A DNA stretch of 64,000 nucleotides from contig JANJXV010000191.1 in the NCBI GenBank assembly GCA_024803745.1, positions 310,001-374,000 on the forward strand, in the 5' to 3' direction. Below, piece after piece: positions 24,448 through 36,393 of this stretch. The stretch comes from Megascapheus bottae (taxonomy: Eukaryota; Chordata; Mammalia; Rodentia; Geomyidae). Numbering within the stretch: the stretch's first letter is position 1; every line of letters starts with the position of its first letter. Under the pieces are notes generated by a model. That model was not told where the DNA came from, did not search any database, and saw nothing but the letters and a program-made list of their open reading frames with translations. The translations under genes and the position numbers were made by a program.

Positions 24448-25590
24448 CTTTCTTCCTCCTGAGCCACAGGCCAAGGGAGCTGACTTGAGCTGGTTGTCAC
24501 ATACAGTGGCTTGGTTACCAGGGTTCCATATTCTGTTCCATTGTGAGGGAGGTAGGTTCACCTTTCAAGGCCCAATGACCAAAGCTCCTTGCTCACAGAA
24601 GACCTCCCCAAAGACATACTGGAGGCTGAATCTCCCTTCCCGCCTCACATATGGATGTAGTAAACAGCACACCTTTTTGTTCAAATCCCAAGTCATTAAC
24701 TAGGCGTAAGTGCTAGCCTGGTCTCAGGCTCAAGGAGCCTTTCTTAGGTAAGATCCAAACTTAACTGTCACTATTTCCCTTACCCTTCACAAGACATTTT
24801 GCTTCACAGTGCCTTCTCAGCTTGCATTTTGCCTCTTGCACATTTTTTTGCTAGTCCTGGGACTTGACCTCAGAGCCTGACCATTGTTCTTAGGCTTTCT
24901 TTAGGCTATAGCTGTCCCACCAAGCCACAGCACCACTTCCAGAATTTTCTGTGTATATGGTACTGCAGAATCAAACCGGACTCTCTTTGTGTGGTAGCCA
25001 AACACTCTACAAATAGATGAAACACCCAGGCCATCTTGCACATATTTTTCACTTCAATCTGCTAGGACGTTGTTAGGTTTCTGTATCCTAATCTATTTTT
25101 CTTCCTGATGAATATCTGTGCTGTCATCTGTAAAAATGCAAGTGGGAAAATCACAGAAGCATTGGTGACATAAAAAAAGTCTTACAGACATAGATAAGTG
25201 TTCATTCTTTGTAGGAGAAAGGATATTTTGATATGAAGATGATGACTATTTATAAATACTTAATCGGGGTTTAGACTTTGGCCCAGTGGTAGAGTGCTTG
25301 CCTAGCATCCATGAAGATCTAGGTTTGAGTCCTTAATATCACACAGATATAAAAATCCATATGGCAATGTGGCTCAAGTGGCAGAGGGCTAGACTTGGGA
25401 AAAGCCAAGAGCAGTGCTCAGGCCCTGAGTTCAAGCCCCAGGAATGGCAGAAAAAACAAAAGAAAAGAAAAGAAAAGAAATGTGCTTTTTACAAGTTATT
25501 CACTCACAGCATTTGCCTCTGAATTCTTCGCTTCTGCATCTTGTGACTTATCCCTTTCCCTCAATGTAGACAAGAAAAACAGATTTTTTA
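24448..25590 (-). repeat. Inverted relative of the L1-flanked module, copy 1
   Basis: Read on the minus strand, this matches 1170-2328: TTGTAGGAGAAAGGATATTT corresponds to the CAT-tract flank, and the SINE at 25262-25482 is the orthologous insertion. A reverse SINE at 24842-25032 matches the one at 1724-1925. The similarity ends near AAACAGAT at 25580-25590, which marks the module boundary. Confidence 0.75.
25262..25482 (+). mobile_element. ID-like dimeric SINE with AAAAG-repeat tail
   Basis: Reads CAGTGGTAGAGTGCTTGCCT and GCAATGTGGCTCAAGTGGCA, and ends in AAAAG repeats. Counterpart 59219-59427, with one more tail unit. Confidence 0.85.
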
Positions 25591-26790
25591 CTTGCTATCC
25601 TGTTGTACAATCTTTGGATATTAATTCAAAATACAATATTGCCTGAAATATTGTGCGTGTGCATGTGTGTGTATCTGCCAATGTGTGCATGCACACATGT
25701 GTACAGGGTTTAGGGCTTACTCATAGGGCCTGTGTGATAACCCTCAGCATCTTTTCCTCAAAGGTATTGGTCTTTCACTTGTAGCTTATTATAGCTAATT
25801 GGAGTTGAGAGATTCACTCAATTTCTTGCCCTGTGCATTGGAACCCAGTGCTGGGTTCTCATATTGTTAATTGTAGCTATAGAGAAGCCTGAGGTCTGGG
25901 GACTCTCGTTAGAATCCAGCCCCTGAAAGAAAGTCACTGAGAGAAATCTTTATCTTCAGTTAAGCACGAATAAATAAGGCAAAAGTGGAACTGTGGCTCA
26001 GTTCCTCTTGTAGCAGCCATGAGAAAATTAGTAATTGGCAGCACCTGGTCCCTGAGAGAAATCCATAGCACTGGTTCAAAAAAAGAAAGAAAATAATGAA
26101 AAAAATTAAAACTTGCTGAGGAATCCATAAGGATAAACGTGCCTGTGAATAATCTTGTCATTTCAGATTCCCTCAAGAGCTTATGTCTCTCTATATTTTT
26201 TTCAAGTTTTTTTTAAAGATATTTACATATTTTCTATCTTTCTTAAACAGAGATAGCCATCCACAAAACACAAACACAAACTCTCACACAGTATACCACC
26301 CACCCATAAGTGTCTGGCTATGTATATATGTATAGTCATATGTATTGATCTGTCTCTCTATACTAATATATTAATGCATAAACCATTGTATTTAGACAAA
26401 CAGGAAACATACATAGATAGGTGTCAGGCATTTCCAGATTTTGCGCAAGTCTTCTGAGTGCAACTTACCATTGTATTGTTTGTCAAGATAGAGTCCCTCT
26501 AACTTTTGGCCAGCTTCTTGTCCTTTTATACTCTTTTTCTGCCAGTCCTGGGTTTTGAACGCTAGGCCTGGATGCTGTCACTGAGCTTGAGCTTCTTGCA
26601 TTCAGTAGTTTATTGCAGATAAGAGTCTCATGGAGTTTCTGTCCTGGGCTGGCTTTGAATTGTGATCCTCAGATCTCAAACTCCTGAGTAGCTAGGATGA
26701 CAGTCTTGAGCTACCAGCACCTGGTTCCTTTGCCTCTTTTACCCTTTTTTTGGCCCCACCACAGCCATGGTATATACCTTCCTATGTTCT
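25591..26790. other. SINE fragments and AT-rich DNA, no gene seen
   Basis: Short GT/GC-rich repeat at 25650-25700, a degraded forward SINE near 25975-26090, AT-rich DNA to 26535, and a reverse Geo-type SINE at 26538-26735. Counterpart 59561-60720. Confidence 0.6.
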
Positions 26791-26796
26791 CTCCAC

Positions 26797-27075
26797 CTGC
26801 CCCCAGACAGGGGTCTGACAGATGCTTTCCACCCACTTATTAATGTCCTCCTCTGTATTGGCTGACAGCTAAGACATGCACTCACTTGTCTGGATGCCAA
26901 ACACAAAACCATGTGATTGTTTCTCAGTCTGGAACATCCTATCAGATTTATAGCACCACAGAGGGTCAGGTTGATGCTCCTCCAGGGCTTCTTAAATTGT
27001 TCTCATATTAATCCACAACACGTTTGTCATCACTTGTCCAGCTAATTCATGGACTAAAGCAGCATTCCCTACAAA
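26797..27075 (-). pseudogene. GAB-family adaptor PH-domain exon, copy 1
   Basis: GAB proteins are docking adaptors that couple receptor kinases to SHP2 and PI3K; their N-terminal PH domain binds membrane phosphoinositides. Three frames of this stretch together follow the second coding exon of GAB2-like proteins. First SDDKRVVD, a stop, then YENN (for the S-G-D-P-D-V-L-E-Y-Y-K-N region). Then KKPWRSINLTLC (for K-K-P-x-R-x-I-N-L-N-x-C). Then MFQTEKQSHGFVFGIQTSE and SANTEEDINKWVESICQ (for F-V-F-D-I-K-T-S-E and E-T-E-E-D-M-N-K-W-V-Q-S-I-C-Q). The similarity ends at a weak donor-like GTGGAG, where the GAB exon ends in N-Q. Two frameshifts and at least three stops make it a relic. No other GAB exon was found. 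The second copy is at 60727-61005. Confidence 0.75.
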
Positions 27076-27477
27076 CTTAGATCCCAATACCATGAGGACA
27101 CTCAAGGGTGCATAAGGAGTGTGACCTGCAGGTGGATGTGAGCCTGTCTAAGTTGGAGGGGATTTCTCCACCACAGGAAATGGAATACAAATTTAGAATC
27201 TGCTTTCATGAGGTGACAATCTCTGGCAGATGTTCTTATCAAATGTGGCACTGCCTACTTCCAGCTTAAAACATGGGTTGATGACCCAGCATAACAGAGA
27301 ATGTATTCACCCCGGCCCAACACATAGGCTGGGACCCTGAACTTTCAGGTATCATTTGGCTTTGAAGGTCATGAGATCTTAGTCTACATATGATGAGCCC
27401 CCTCCCGTGAGGCATAGCAAACGGAGCCAAAGTGCAACCCAGTTAAGCACCAGATCAAGCTTCCCTTCTTCAGTAGG

Positions 27478-27580
27478 GTATGGTTTGAAAACTGTGCATA
27501 GCTTCTGTTTGAAGCCAGTCCAGAAAGGAAAGTCCATGAAACTCTCATTTCCAGTTAACTGCCAAGAAAAAGCCAAAGAT
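27478..27580 (+). mobile_element. Geo-type SINE fragment
   Basis: GAAGCCAGTCCAGAAAGGAA and TTTCCAGTTAACTGCCAAG match the middle of the Geo-like unit. One edge of the 581-bp deletion in the other copy falls inside it. Confidence 0.65.
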
Positions 27581-27649
27581 AGAGATGAAGCTGAAGAGAC
27601 TAGAGAGCCATCTGAAAAGAATGGTTACACCCTGCAACATCCTCATTAC

Positions 27650-28073
27650 CTGATCTTGAAAACATCTCTGCGTGCATCCCAGCATGCAGCCAGCATCTGG
27701 GGGTGACAGTGACCCCTGCGCTCATTGGCAATCTGCACTGTCTCTGACATCTGTAATGTGAACCTCATTCTGTTGGGGTTGTGAAGCGGTGTCAACCCTG
27801 CAGAAGGACCCAACTGTGCCCTAACTCCCACTGTCCCCTGGGGCCCCTAGCATTCCCCCATCTGCACTCCTCCTGTGGCTTCTGATCCTAGGGAGCCCTC
27901 CTGCCCTGTCCAACACTCACATGAAGTGCATATTTCTTCTCCTGGGGCAACTTCTCCACAGAGAGTACATGACATGCCCACTCTCCAGGCACGGGGAGAT
28001 CCTGCCCAAGTAGCAAATCAGTGATAATGACATAAAGTGATGAATAGAATTTTAGATCCTGATGGTAGACAGT
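27650..28073 (-). other. Candidate exons of unknown gene, left copy only
   Basis: Two minus-strand blocks with splice-like edges. The first, 28073-27921, is 153 bases with no stop, lies between TTTTGCAG and GTGAGT, and encodes YHQDLKFYSSLYVIITDLLL and LPVPGEWACHVLSVEKLPQ. The second, 27797-27650, lies between TTCTGCAG and GTAATG and is open in one frame (ETVQIANERRGHCHPQMLAA). Their splice phases do not match each other unless a later acceptor, ATTACAG, is used. I recognise no family. Both are absent from the second copy. Confidence 0.3.
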
Positions 28074-28205
28074 CTGCAAAATCCAAGGGAGAATGGAATT
28101 GGAGGGGACCAGGGATCAGGATGTGGGCATGGAGCTTCCCTGCCAAGGGGGTAGGGGAAGTCACAGGCTGGGGGATGCACAGGATGATCCATGGGCCCTG
28201 TGCAG

Positions 28206-28329
28206 CTACTGGGTCACCCCGTTCTTCATCTCAGCCTTTGGCTTTGAGCTCTGTGATCGTCAAGATGTGCACAGTCTGTACTCTGGCTGGCAGAAGAAAG
28301 GACCCTGGGAAGACAATTGTAGACCCTTT
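28206..28329 (+). other. Candidate plus-strand exon of unknown gene, copy 1
   Basis: An open stretch between TGTGCAG and GTGAGT encodes YWVTPFFISAFGFELCDRQD and VHSLYSGWQKKGPWED. It is open in the second copy too (61555-61678), with one visible change, F to C. The residue mix looks protein-like, but I cannot name a family and found no partner exon. Confidence 0.3.
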
Positions 28330-28379
28330 GTGAGTGTAGGAAGGGTTAGGCTGGACACCCAGTCCAAGAGGAGCTAAAA

Positions 28380-30650
28380 CTGGAGTCGAGGGGTGTGCAA
28401 GGAGTGGGTGTGAGGGTTGTGGGCAGTCACAGTCACGGAAGAGGTGGCTCTGTCTGTGGGGTGAGTGCCTCCCTGCAGGCACAGCACTGGACATATCAGA
28501 GATCCACATGAAAAGGAAAAGCTGGAAATGGCACTATGGTTCAAATGGTAGAGCATCAACCTTGAGCAAAAGAGCTCAGGGACAGTACCCAGGACCTGAG
28601 TTCAAGCCTCATGACTGTAAAAGAAAAAGAACCAGGACTATGAGAGGGAACCTGGTACTCTCTTGGTCTAATCAGACACAAGAAGAGGCCGGGATAGGCT
28701 GTGGAAAAACACAGAGAACATCTTCCCCCAGCTCATCCTGTCCTTTATGCTGGGGCAGCCATGGAACTAGGGCTACGGTGAGATCATCTTCACCCCTGTG
28801 CTGCCATCTGAATTGTAGGCCTCTGTCCTGCATGGGGTGTCCTGATGGCTGAGCAGGTGCCCTAACCCTAGATGGAGAGCAGCCACTGACTGTGGTATCT
28901 AAGGAGAGATCTGTTCCATAGCTATCAGGCCACCCAGCATGGGAGCCATAACCACCCCTCACCCAGGTAGAGGCCAATGGTTCTCCAGGTGCTACTAACA
29001 TTGCCCCACCCCTAGCTCTGGGTACACGTGACATTCCCTCCACAAGGAGCAGGACTAAGTGAAGGATCAGGAAGCTGCCTATGGGCTTCAGATGATGGCC
29101 AGGCTGGCACTACAGATGGCCTCAATCTGTCAGCACCTTCCCCTGCCTCCATCCTTCCTCCATCATGCCTCTCTACCTCCCACCCATTAACCTTGGAAAC
29201 CAATGAACTGGGCTCTCATCATTCCTCTCATGTCTTCACCCACCTTGCCATGCGTCCATCCCTCTGTCACTTCCACCCCACACACATCCCACCACCAGCC
29301 ACCCTCTAGCTTATGAGGATCCCAGAGGAAGCTCTTGGTGAAGGGCTTGTGACCACAAAACCGTTACTATCACCCGCTCCGGCCTGATCCACCACAGTAT
29401 AAGAACAGCCAAGCAGGCACACACTGCAGCAGAGTTGCTCTGCTGCCACTCTGATTTCTTCATGGCCAGGACCTGGCTCTCCTCAGCCTCTCAGCTCAGT
29501 AACCAGAACATTGTGCTTTCACAGAGCCATGGCTTCCAGTCTCCATGGACACAATGACATCAAGGTGATGCCAACTTCCCCATCTCTATATACTTCTAAC
29601 TATGGGATGGGAGCTGAGGTTCTCTTCTGTCACTCCATCCGCTAAGAGGCTCATGCAGATTTCTATCCTTTGCTCATCATGGTGACTCTTTGGTTAACAA
29701 GTCACTGCTGGGCTTCCAGTTCACCACATATAGAACCCATACTCCAACACTTTTCTTAGAAGGACTGATGACTTTTAAATATTCTCTAGTTTTAAATTTC
29801 TACTTCCTTCTCTTTTTCTTTTATATATTTCCCTTCCTCACATACTTCTCTTTTTTTATCTTCCTTCTTTCATTCCTGGCCTTGAACTCAAAACCTGGAC
29901 CTTTTTCTTAGCTGTTCTTTGCTCAAGGTTGCACTCTAACTCTTGAGCCACAGCTCTACTTCAATCTTTGTTCTTGCTCTAAACTGGGAGTATGAGTCTC
30001 ATGCATTTTTCCCTTTGCTGGGTTGGTTTTAAACCACAATACTAAGATCAGGATCCTGAATATGCCTCGGATTACAGGTATTATCTAATCAAAACAAATT
30101 CCTGATTTCTTTTTTAGACATAATTAGTTCTTTCAGGTGAGCCACCAGCCACTCATGCAAGAGAATTGCAAGATCCCAGCATTCATCTTGTCTCCAGTCT
30201 TATTCCATCCATCTCACAATGGTCATCTAAAGCACCCTGCTGCATGCCTGAAGTCGCAAGGAACGTTCTCAACGCCATGAGAAGCCCCCTTAAGCTCTGC
30301 CTCAGACATGCCCAGCCCCCATCCCACTTCCACATGAGCATTTGTTTAGGAGAAATTTCCTGAGTACATCATAATCTTTTCCTCACCATTCAAATTTCAT
30401 CTTTGGAGTCATTTCTCCCAGACAAAGAGGAACATGATCCATGGTTTGATAGCAGCTCCAGTTTCATAGTCCCAGCCACCAACACCCCCCCCATTACCCT
30501 GCCAGACACCTGAATTCAAGGACAATGTTTTCACTACACCTGACTCTTATCAAATGTTTTAACTTATACAGTGCATTAAAATAATTTTACTAAATGGAAT
30601 AAACACATGGCATCAAGCTTCAGAATCTTTGCACCTGAACTTTTAGTGAA
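28380..30650. other. GC-richer DNA, no recognised gene
   Basis: A forward SINE monomer lies at 28510-28628 and a reverse SINE at 29868-30088. A TATAAGAA box near 29399 precedes GAGCCATGGCT near 29524, which opens a 38-codon frame (MASSLHGHNDIKVMP) that I cannot assign. Homology to the second copy still continues at 30650, where the window end stops the comparison. Confidence 0.5.
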
Positions 30651-31638
30651 TAACAGACACACCAGCATTTCTGTAGCCAACAGAAATCTTAGCTTTGAGA
30701 TTTCAGCATTCCTGGTATCCAAGTTTGGATGTGCTAACACTGCCCTTAATGGGGCACTTCAATCACACAATCCCACAACAATCAATGTCATTTGACATTC
30801 ACTGGTAGGTGGTGCTAGGAAAAAGACTGATGTGCCAACTCCATGCTGGCTTGACCTATGCCATCTTCAAACCTGGAGCCAGTGGGGCTCCTCTCTCCAT
30901 GACACCTTTTGTCTACTACCCCAGGAGGACCTTTACCTTGAGTCAAAATTATGAAGACTATCTCTACCAGCAAAGATTCCAGTGAGATGTGCCTACATGG
31001 ATAAAGCTAAAATCTCACTAAAGTGAGGTTGTTGGCAGTGCTGGAGCCTGAACTCAGGGCCTGGGCACTAAGCATTTGTACTCAAGACCACCCCTTTACC
31101 ACTTGAGCCCAAATTCCATTCCCAGCTGTTTTTATTTTTGGTAGTAAGAATCTATCAGACTTTCCTGTTCTAGGTGACTTGGAACTTCCATACTCAGATC
31201 TCAGCCTCCTGACCAGCCTGGATTAAAAGTGTGGATCAGCCATGCGCCACACCTGGGGACTTCTGCCAGCCTATTTTTTCCCAAAAATTGGAAGAGGGAG
31301 ATGAGGGAGGGTTGGGCTCATCCTGCCCTGCATATGAAGGAGAGCATCCGCGAGTGAACTTCATTCCCTGTTGTAGGCTGCTGGAGGAAAAGGAAGCAAA
31401 TAGGCACAGGCTGGCAGCAGATGCCACATAACAACTTGTGACCAAGACTCCCAGAGCAGACCTCAGAATTGATGACAGAGTTGGATCTACCCAGTAACAG
31501 AGGCAGTGGTGACACCTGAAACTGCGCGTTTGAGCCTTTGCTGCTAGTAAACAGGGCCACCTATATCTCAATGAGAAAGGTGAGATTTTGGTGGAGAAGG
31601 TGAGATTAAACATTATGTATCATGCCAGAAGACAGACT
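30651..31638. other. Spacer DNA with one SINE, no gene seen
   Basis: Reverse SINE at 31030-31255. The frame at 31236-31613 (minus) overlaps that SINE and has no recognisable domain. Whether this belongs to the large repeat cannot be told, because the second copy ends first. Confidence 0.5.
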
Positions 31639-32520
31639 ATAAGGGGTCTTTTATTATTCCAAGTGAAATTTTGGATTTCCTCTTCTGTTTCTTTAAAGAA
31701 TGACATTGGGATATTGATGAATATTGCACTGAATTTGTAGATAGTCCTTATCAAGATTGCCATTTTTACAATATTACTTCTTCCAAACCAGGAGCATAGG
31801 TTTTTGCATTTCCTCAGTTCTGCGTTAATTTCCTTCTCCAGGGTTTATAGTTCCATCAAAAAGGTGCTTTACATTCTAAGTTAATTCCTAGGTATTTTAT
31901 TTTCTTTGATAGCAAAATGAGTTGCTATCCTGATTCTTGCCTCATTCCTCTCATTTGTTGGCATATAGGAAGGCAGTTGACATTGAGGGTTAATTTTATA
32001 CCCTGCTACCTTACCAAAGTTTTATATCAGCTCAAGCAGCTTCGGAGTAGAGTCTATAGGGTTCTTTAAATACAGAATCATGTCATCTGTAAGGAGAGAA
32101 AGTTTCAGTTCCTCTTTCCCTTTTCCTCCTCACTCCAGTTAGAATGGACAAGATCCAGAAATCTAATAACGTATGCTGGAGGGGATGTGGCCAGGAGGGA
32201 TCACTACTACACTGCTGGTGGGATTGCAAACTCGTTCAACCACTATGGAAAGCACTATGGCAGTATCCCAAAAAGACTAAACATAGAGCTCCCCAGTGAT
32301 CCAGCAATTTCACTACTTGCCAATCGTCCAGATAGGACACACTAAATTCACTAGAACAATAACATTTATCACAGCACTATTTACTATAACAAAGGTATGG
32401 AACCAACCCAGATGCCCGTCAGTTGATGAGTAGATCAAATATGGTATTTTTACACAATGGAATTCTGTGCTTCTGTCAGAAAGAATGACATAGACGAATT
32501 TGTAAGGAAATAGAAAGACT
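31639..32520. mobile_element. L1 fragment with internal inversion
   Basis: 31639-32125 is minus-strand L1 (ORF2 RT region, matching 4255-4740). 32132-32520 is plus-strand L1 (ORF2 C-terminal part, matching 3462-3049 in reverse). About 0.8 kb of L1 between them is missing. The order fits twin-priming inversion, though the 3' UTR and A tail are not present. Confidence 0.8.
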
Positions 32521-32597
32521 GTAAAGTTTAGAAATTAGTTTCTGTCTCCTTCTCTCTCTCCTTCTCTATCTCTGTAAAATTTAGAAGTTCCTGTTTC

Positions 32598-32628
32598 TCT
32601 CTCTTTTCTCTCTTTCTCTCTCTCTTTC

Positions 32629-32708
<80 letters not shown>

Positions 32709-32713
32709 TCTTT
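32598..32713. repeat. (TC)n microsatellite
   Basis: Long pyrimidine dinucleotide tract joined to the tail side of a reverse SINE at 32715-32885. Confidence 0.93.
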
Positions 32714-32714
32714 C

Positions 32715-32885
32715 TCCAATCCTTAGGCTTGAACTCAGGGCCTGAGCTACTTTTGCTCAAGGTTAGCACTCTACCATTTGAACAACAGTGCTGCTTCTGG
32801 CTTGCTCTTTTCACGTAGTATTGAGGAATCTAACCCAGGCCTTCATCCTTGATAGGTTAGCACTCTACCACTAAGCCACACAGAT
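32715..32885 (-). mobile_element. ID-like dimeric SINE
   Basis: GGCTTGAACTCAGGGCCTGA, then GGTTAGCACTCTACCACTAA at the end. Confidence 0.8.
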
Positions 32886-32889
32886 AGCT

Positions 32890-35107
32890 TTTAGAGGTTT
32901 CTGACAAAGGTTTTCCTACATGCTATTATTTCTTCTGTGAGTGCTCTTAATGCTTGCTGAAGGTTGACTTTGTTTAGAAGACTTACCCTAATGCTCCCAT
33001 ATACAGAGATTCTATATATAGCTAAATGTTTTTCATTACTCAGAATTTCTCTATTGTGTATGTTCTGAAATGTACTGAAGACTGACTTCTGATTAAAAGT
33101 CATTGCACATTTGTTGTATTCATTAGTTTTCTTTTCTTCTATGGGAATCAGGTTTGTGATGAACACAGAAGTATGCCTTCCAGGTCAAACACTTTCCACA
33201 TTTGTAATATTCATAAGGTTTTTCTCTCCTATGTGCATTTTATACTTAGTCATGCGTTCATGATGGATTTTTCATATTCTTATATTCATACGATTTTTAT
33301 CCTGTGTCTGTGTGGTATCATGCAAACTCAACTATGAGTTCTTCAAAAAAATTTCCATTTCATTTTATTCATAGGATTCTATCCTGTGGGTGTTTAGTGA
33401 TAAATCTTGACTTGTGCCTTCTGGGGAAAAGACTGAACATTTGCTACATTCATTAAGGGTTTTATCTTGTGTTGGTTCTGTGACACAAGCTGAGTTTTCT
33501 TCCACAGACTAAAAAGTCTTTCCTATTTATTACATTGCTAAGGCTTCTCATATGTGTGAACTCTCTTACGCTTCCTGAAGGGTGAATACTGCACGAAAGA
33601 CTTTCAACTTTGGTTATATTCCTAGGGTTTCTAATATGTGTGAATTCTGTTATGCCTCCTGTAATGTGACTTCCATCTGAAGGTCTTACCACATTTGATG
33701 CACTCGTACAGTTTCTCTCCTGTGTGTGTTCTCTGATGCAATTTGAGGGAAGACTTCCATTTGAAAGACATTCCACATCGGTTACCTTCATAAGGTTTTT
33801 CTCCTGTTTGAATTGTCTTATGCATGTTGAGGTTTGGCTTCTGTGTGAAGGACTTTTCACATATGTTACACTCATTAGGTGTTTCTCCTGAGTATATTCT
33901 CTGATGAACATGGAGTTTTACCTTCCATTTGAAAGACTTTCCGCATTCACTACATGCATAAGTTTTCTCTCCTGTGTGTGTTCTATTATGCCCATCAAGA
34001 TATGACTTCCACTTGAAGGTTTTTCCAAATTTGTTGCACACATAAGGTTTCTCTCCTGTGTGTGTTCTTTGATGCAATTTGAGGGAAGATTTCTGTCTGA
34101 AAGACTTTACACATTGGTTACATTCATAAGGTTTCACTCCTGTGTGTATTCTCTGATGAACACGAAGTTTTCCCTTCCCTTGGAAAGACTTTCCACATTC
34201 ATTACACTTATAAGATTTCTCTCTCCCGTGTGTTATTTGATGAACTCGAAGGTGTATCTTCTGGGTGAAAGACTTTTCACATTTGTTACATTCATAAGGT
34301 TTCTCTTCTGTGTGTCTTCTCTGGTGCAAAGTGAGGTATGATTTCAGTCTAAAAGTCTTCCCACATTTATCCCATTCATAAGATTTCTCTTCTGTGTGAG
34401 ATCTCTGATGTGTGCTGAGAGCTGAATTCTGGGCAGAAATTTTATTACGTTCCTCATATTCATAAGGTTTGTCTTCTCTTGGAGATCGAGGTTGGAGCGT
34501 CAGGTCGGACTTCTCAGAAATTAATTTTCACACTTGATGTACGCATCACATATCTCAGGATATTTGCTCTGAGGTATTGTAAGGCGTATTTCATTACTGA
34601 AAGATTTCTCACATTCACTACATGTATGAGGAGTCTCTCCTGTGTACATTTTCAGATGTGTAGTGATGGTCGGTGTTAAGTACAATATTTTTCATCACAC
34701 AGTACATTTAGCAGTTTTCCTCCCTCCCTGAAGAATTTCTTGGGCAGGGAGAACAGAATTATGATACTGCAGATCTTTTGGACTGTCACAATCATGAATA
34801 AAATGCTCTGAATATCCGATGGATTTTTTAAGAACAGGAGACATACGAGATCTATATGCAGCATGCATCTCATCAGGCTTAGGAGACAGAAGCATGTTCT
34901 GACACTTAATGAACTCCTCAGTCCTCACCCCTAAGTTGTTACCGTTATTACTAATCAGCTCTGGATTATGTGTAGAGCTCAAATTTAAAGTTGTTGCAAA
35001 TCTCCCGTTTTCCTCCACTTCGATACTACTTGCAACTGCTGCTTCACAAAGACATTCATGTGGACTTTCCTGGCAGGTCTTGAACACATTTTCCATTACC
35101 TGGACAT
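32890..35107 (-). pseudogene. C2H2 zinc-finger exon of a KRAB-ZNF gene, decayed
   Basis: KRAB zinc-finger proteins are DNA-binding repressors. This minus-strand exon begins after CATTTTAG at 35107 in phase 1 and reads DVQVMENVFKTCQE, then a linker open to 34695, where it meets TGA. Degraded fingers follow (HTCSECEKSFSN) with at least two frameshifts. Eight fingers with TGEKPY-type linkers are open at 34329-33631, ending HNRIHTY and a stop. Four of these eight have lost a zinc ligand: CNKFGK (Cys to Phe), HQRIYSG (His to Tyr), HKTIQTG (His to Gln) and EGNRC (Cys to Gly). Further remnants run to about 32890 (NEYNKCAMTFNQKSVF). Non-functional as a full protein. Confidence 0.85.
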
Positions 35108-36339
35108 CTAAAATGAGTCATAGAAAAAAAGACACAAACATACATGAGATACAAATATTCCTTACTGTAAAGGTAATGACTTTACTTTCCCATCCTAAGT
35201 GTTAGATATTTTAAAATATAAAAGTGGAAATTGATTTGTGAGAAATATATGCTTTTCTCCCTAACATATTAAGAAAATGATATTTTACAATGACCAATAA
35301 TGTTTTTCTGTGTTTTAGTTCTCTTTTTATATCACAGGAAATATTTATTGAAATTACCCATCTATGTATTGCTACAGTTTTAAGCTGAGTACTACCTATA
35401 ATATACCTGCAGCTGTTTTTTTTCAAATACTGTTTTGTTTATACATTGAGGAATAGCTGCCTTTCTTTTATTTTTGAGAAATAATCTAAATACTGTGCTG
35501 TTTTGCATCTTTTTAAAACTTTCTTCTCTTTTCTTTTTTTTGTAGTTCATAGGCCTCGGTCCTGTCCTTGAACACTTCAGCAGAAGACTATAACCCCTAT
35601 CCTTGAGCTACAGCCCCACATACTCTTTTCTAGAGTTAACTACAGATAAGAGTCTCAGGTCCTGAGTAGCAGATAGGATTACCTTACCCAGTTTCAATGC
35701 TGTTTGCTTATTAACCATTAAGTGAGGAACACGAATTTTTTCTAGATTCAGCGGCCACAAGTTTGGTTTATATGTCTGTTTGCCTTTGATCCAAGGAAGA
35801 ACGATTCTTGAGAGTAAGGACTTACACCTATATCCCTTCAGTTACAACTTCTCACTAAAGTCTCAATTTAGGTATTTGTGGGAATTTTGAAATTTGTTTC
35901 TTTCCATTTGAAGTCTTATAAAAATTCCTTTTCTAACACTCCTGTCCCTCAGAACCATGGAAGACCAGAAAATCCCCAGCTCATTGTCTAGTTAATTTTC
36001 TTATGTTGATTGAAACTTTGTTGTTTTTTTTCCTTCCATTCCTGGGTTTGAACTTAGGACCTAACCACTGTCCTTGGGTTTTCTCAAGACTAGTACCCTA
36101 CCAATGAAGTCATTACTTCTGGCTTTTTCTATGTATGTGGTAATAAGGAATCAAACCTGTGTCTTTGTGCATGCTAGGCAAGCACTCTACCACTAGGCTC
36201 AATTTCTGGTGGAAAGGTCTGGTTCTGAATACCAGTCTCTTCCTACCAGCATAAAGATATTATCCTTATCAGAGAATAATGCCTTGACTTATTCCTTGTT
36301 TGCTCAATCATTTATAGTCTTAGTTTTAAACAAATGAAA

Positions 36340-36393
<54 letters not shown>

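Noticed and set aside
27379..27576. Third candidate minus exon after a TTGGCAG acceptor
   Set aside because: The sequence is the middle of a Geo-type SINE (AACTGGAAATGAGAGTTTCA in reverse), not a conserved exon.
28508..28852. Plus-strand frame of 114 codons
   Set aside because: Its first third is a forward SINE monomer, and the rest has no domain and differs in copy 2.
29395..29640. TATA-like box and start codon as a promoter and small gene
   Set aside because: Only a single weak box and a 38-codon frame without family resemblance; mentioned in the regional entry only.
32528..32814. Arg/Glu-rich frames
   Set aside because: Translation of the TC dinucleotide tract.
33462..33911. 149-codon minus frame over the zinc-finger exon
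   Set aside because: It is the finger array read one base out of register; the true frame at 33631-34329 shows the Cys/His pattern.
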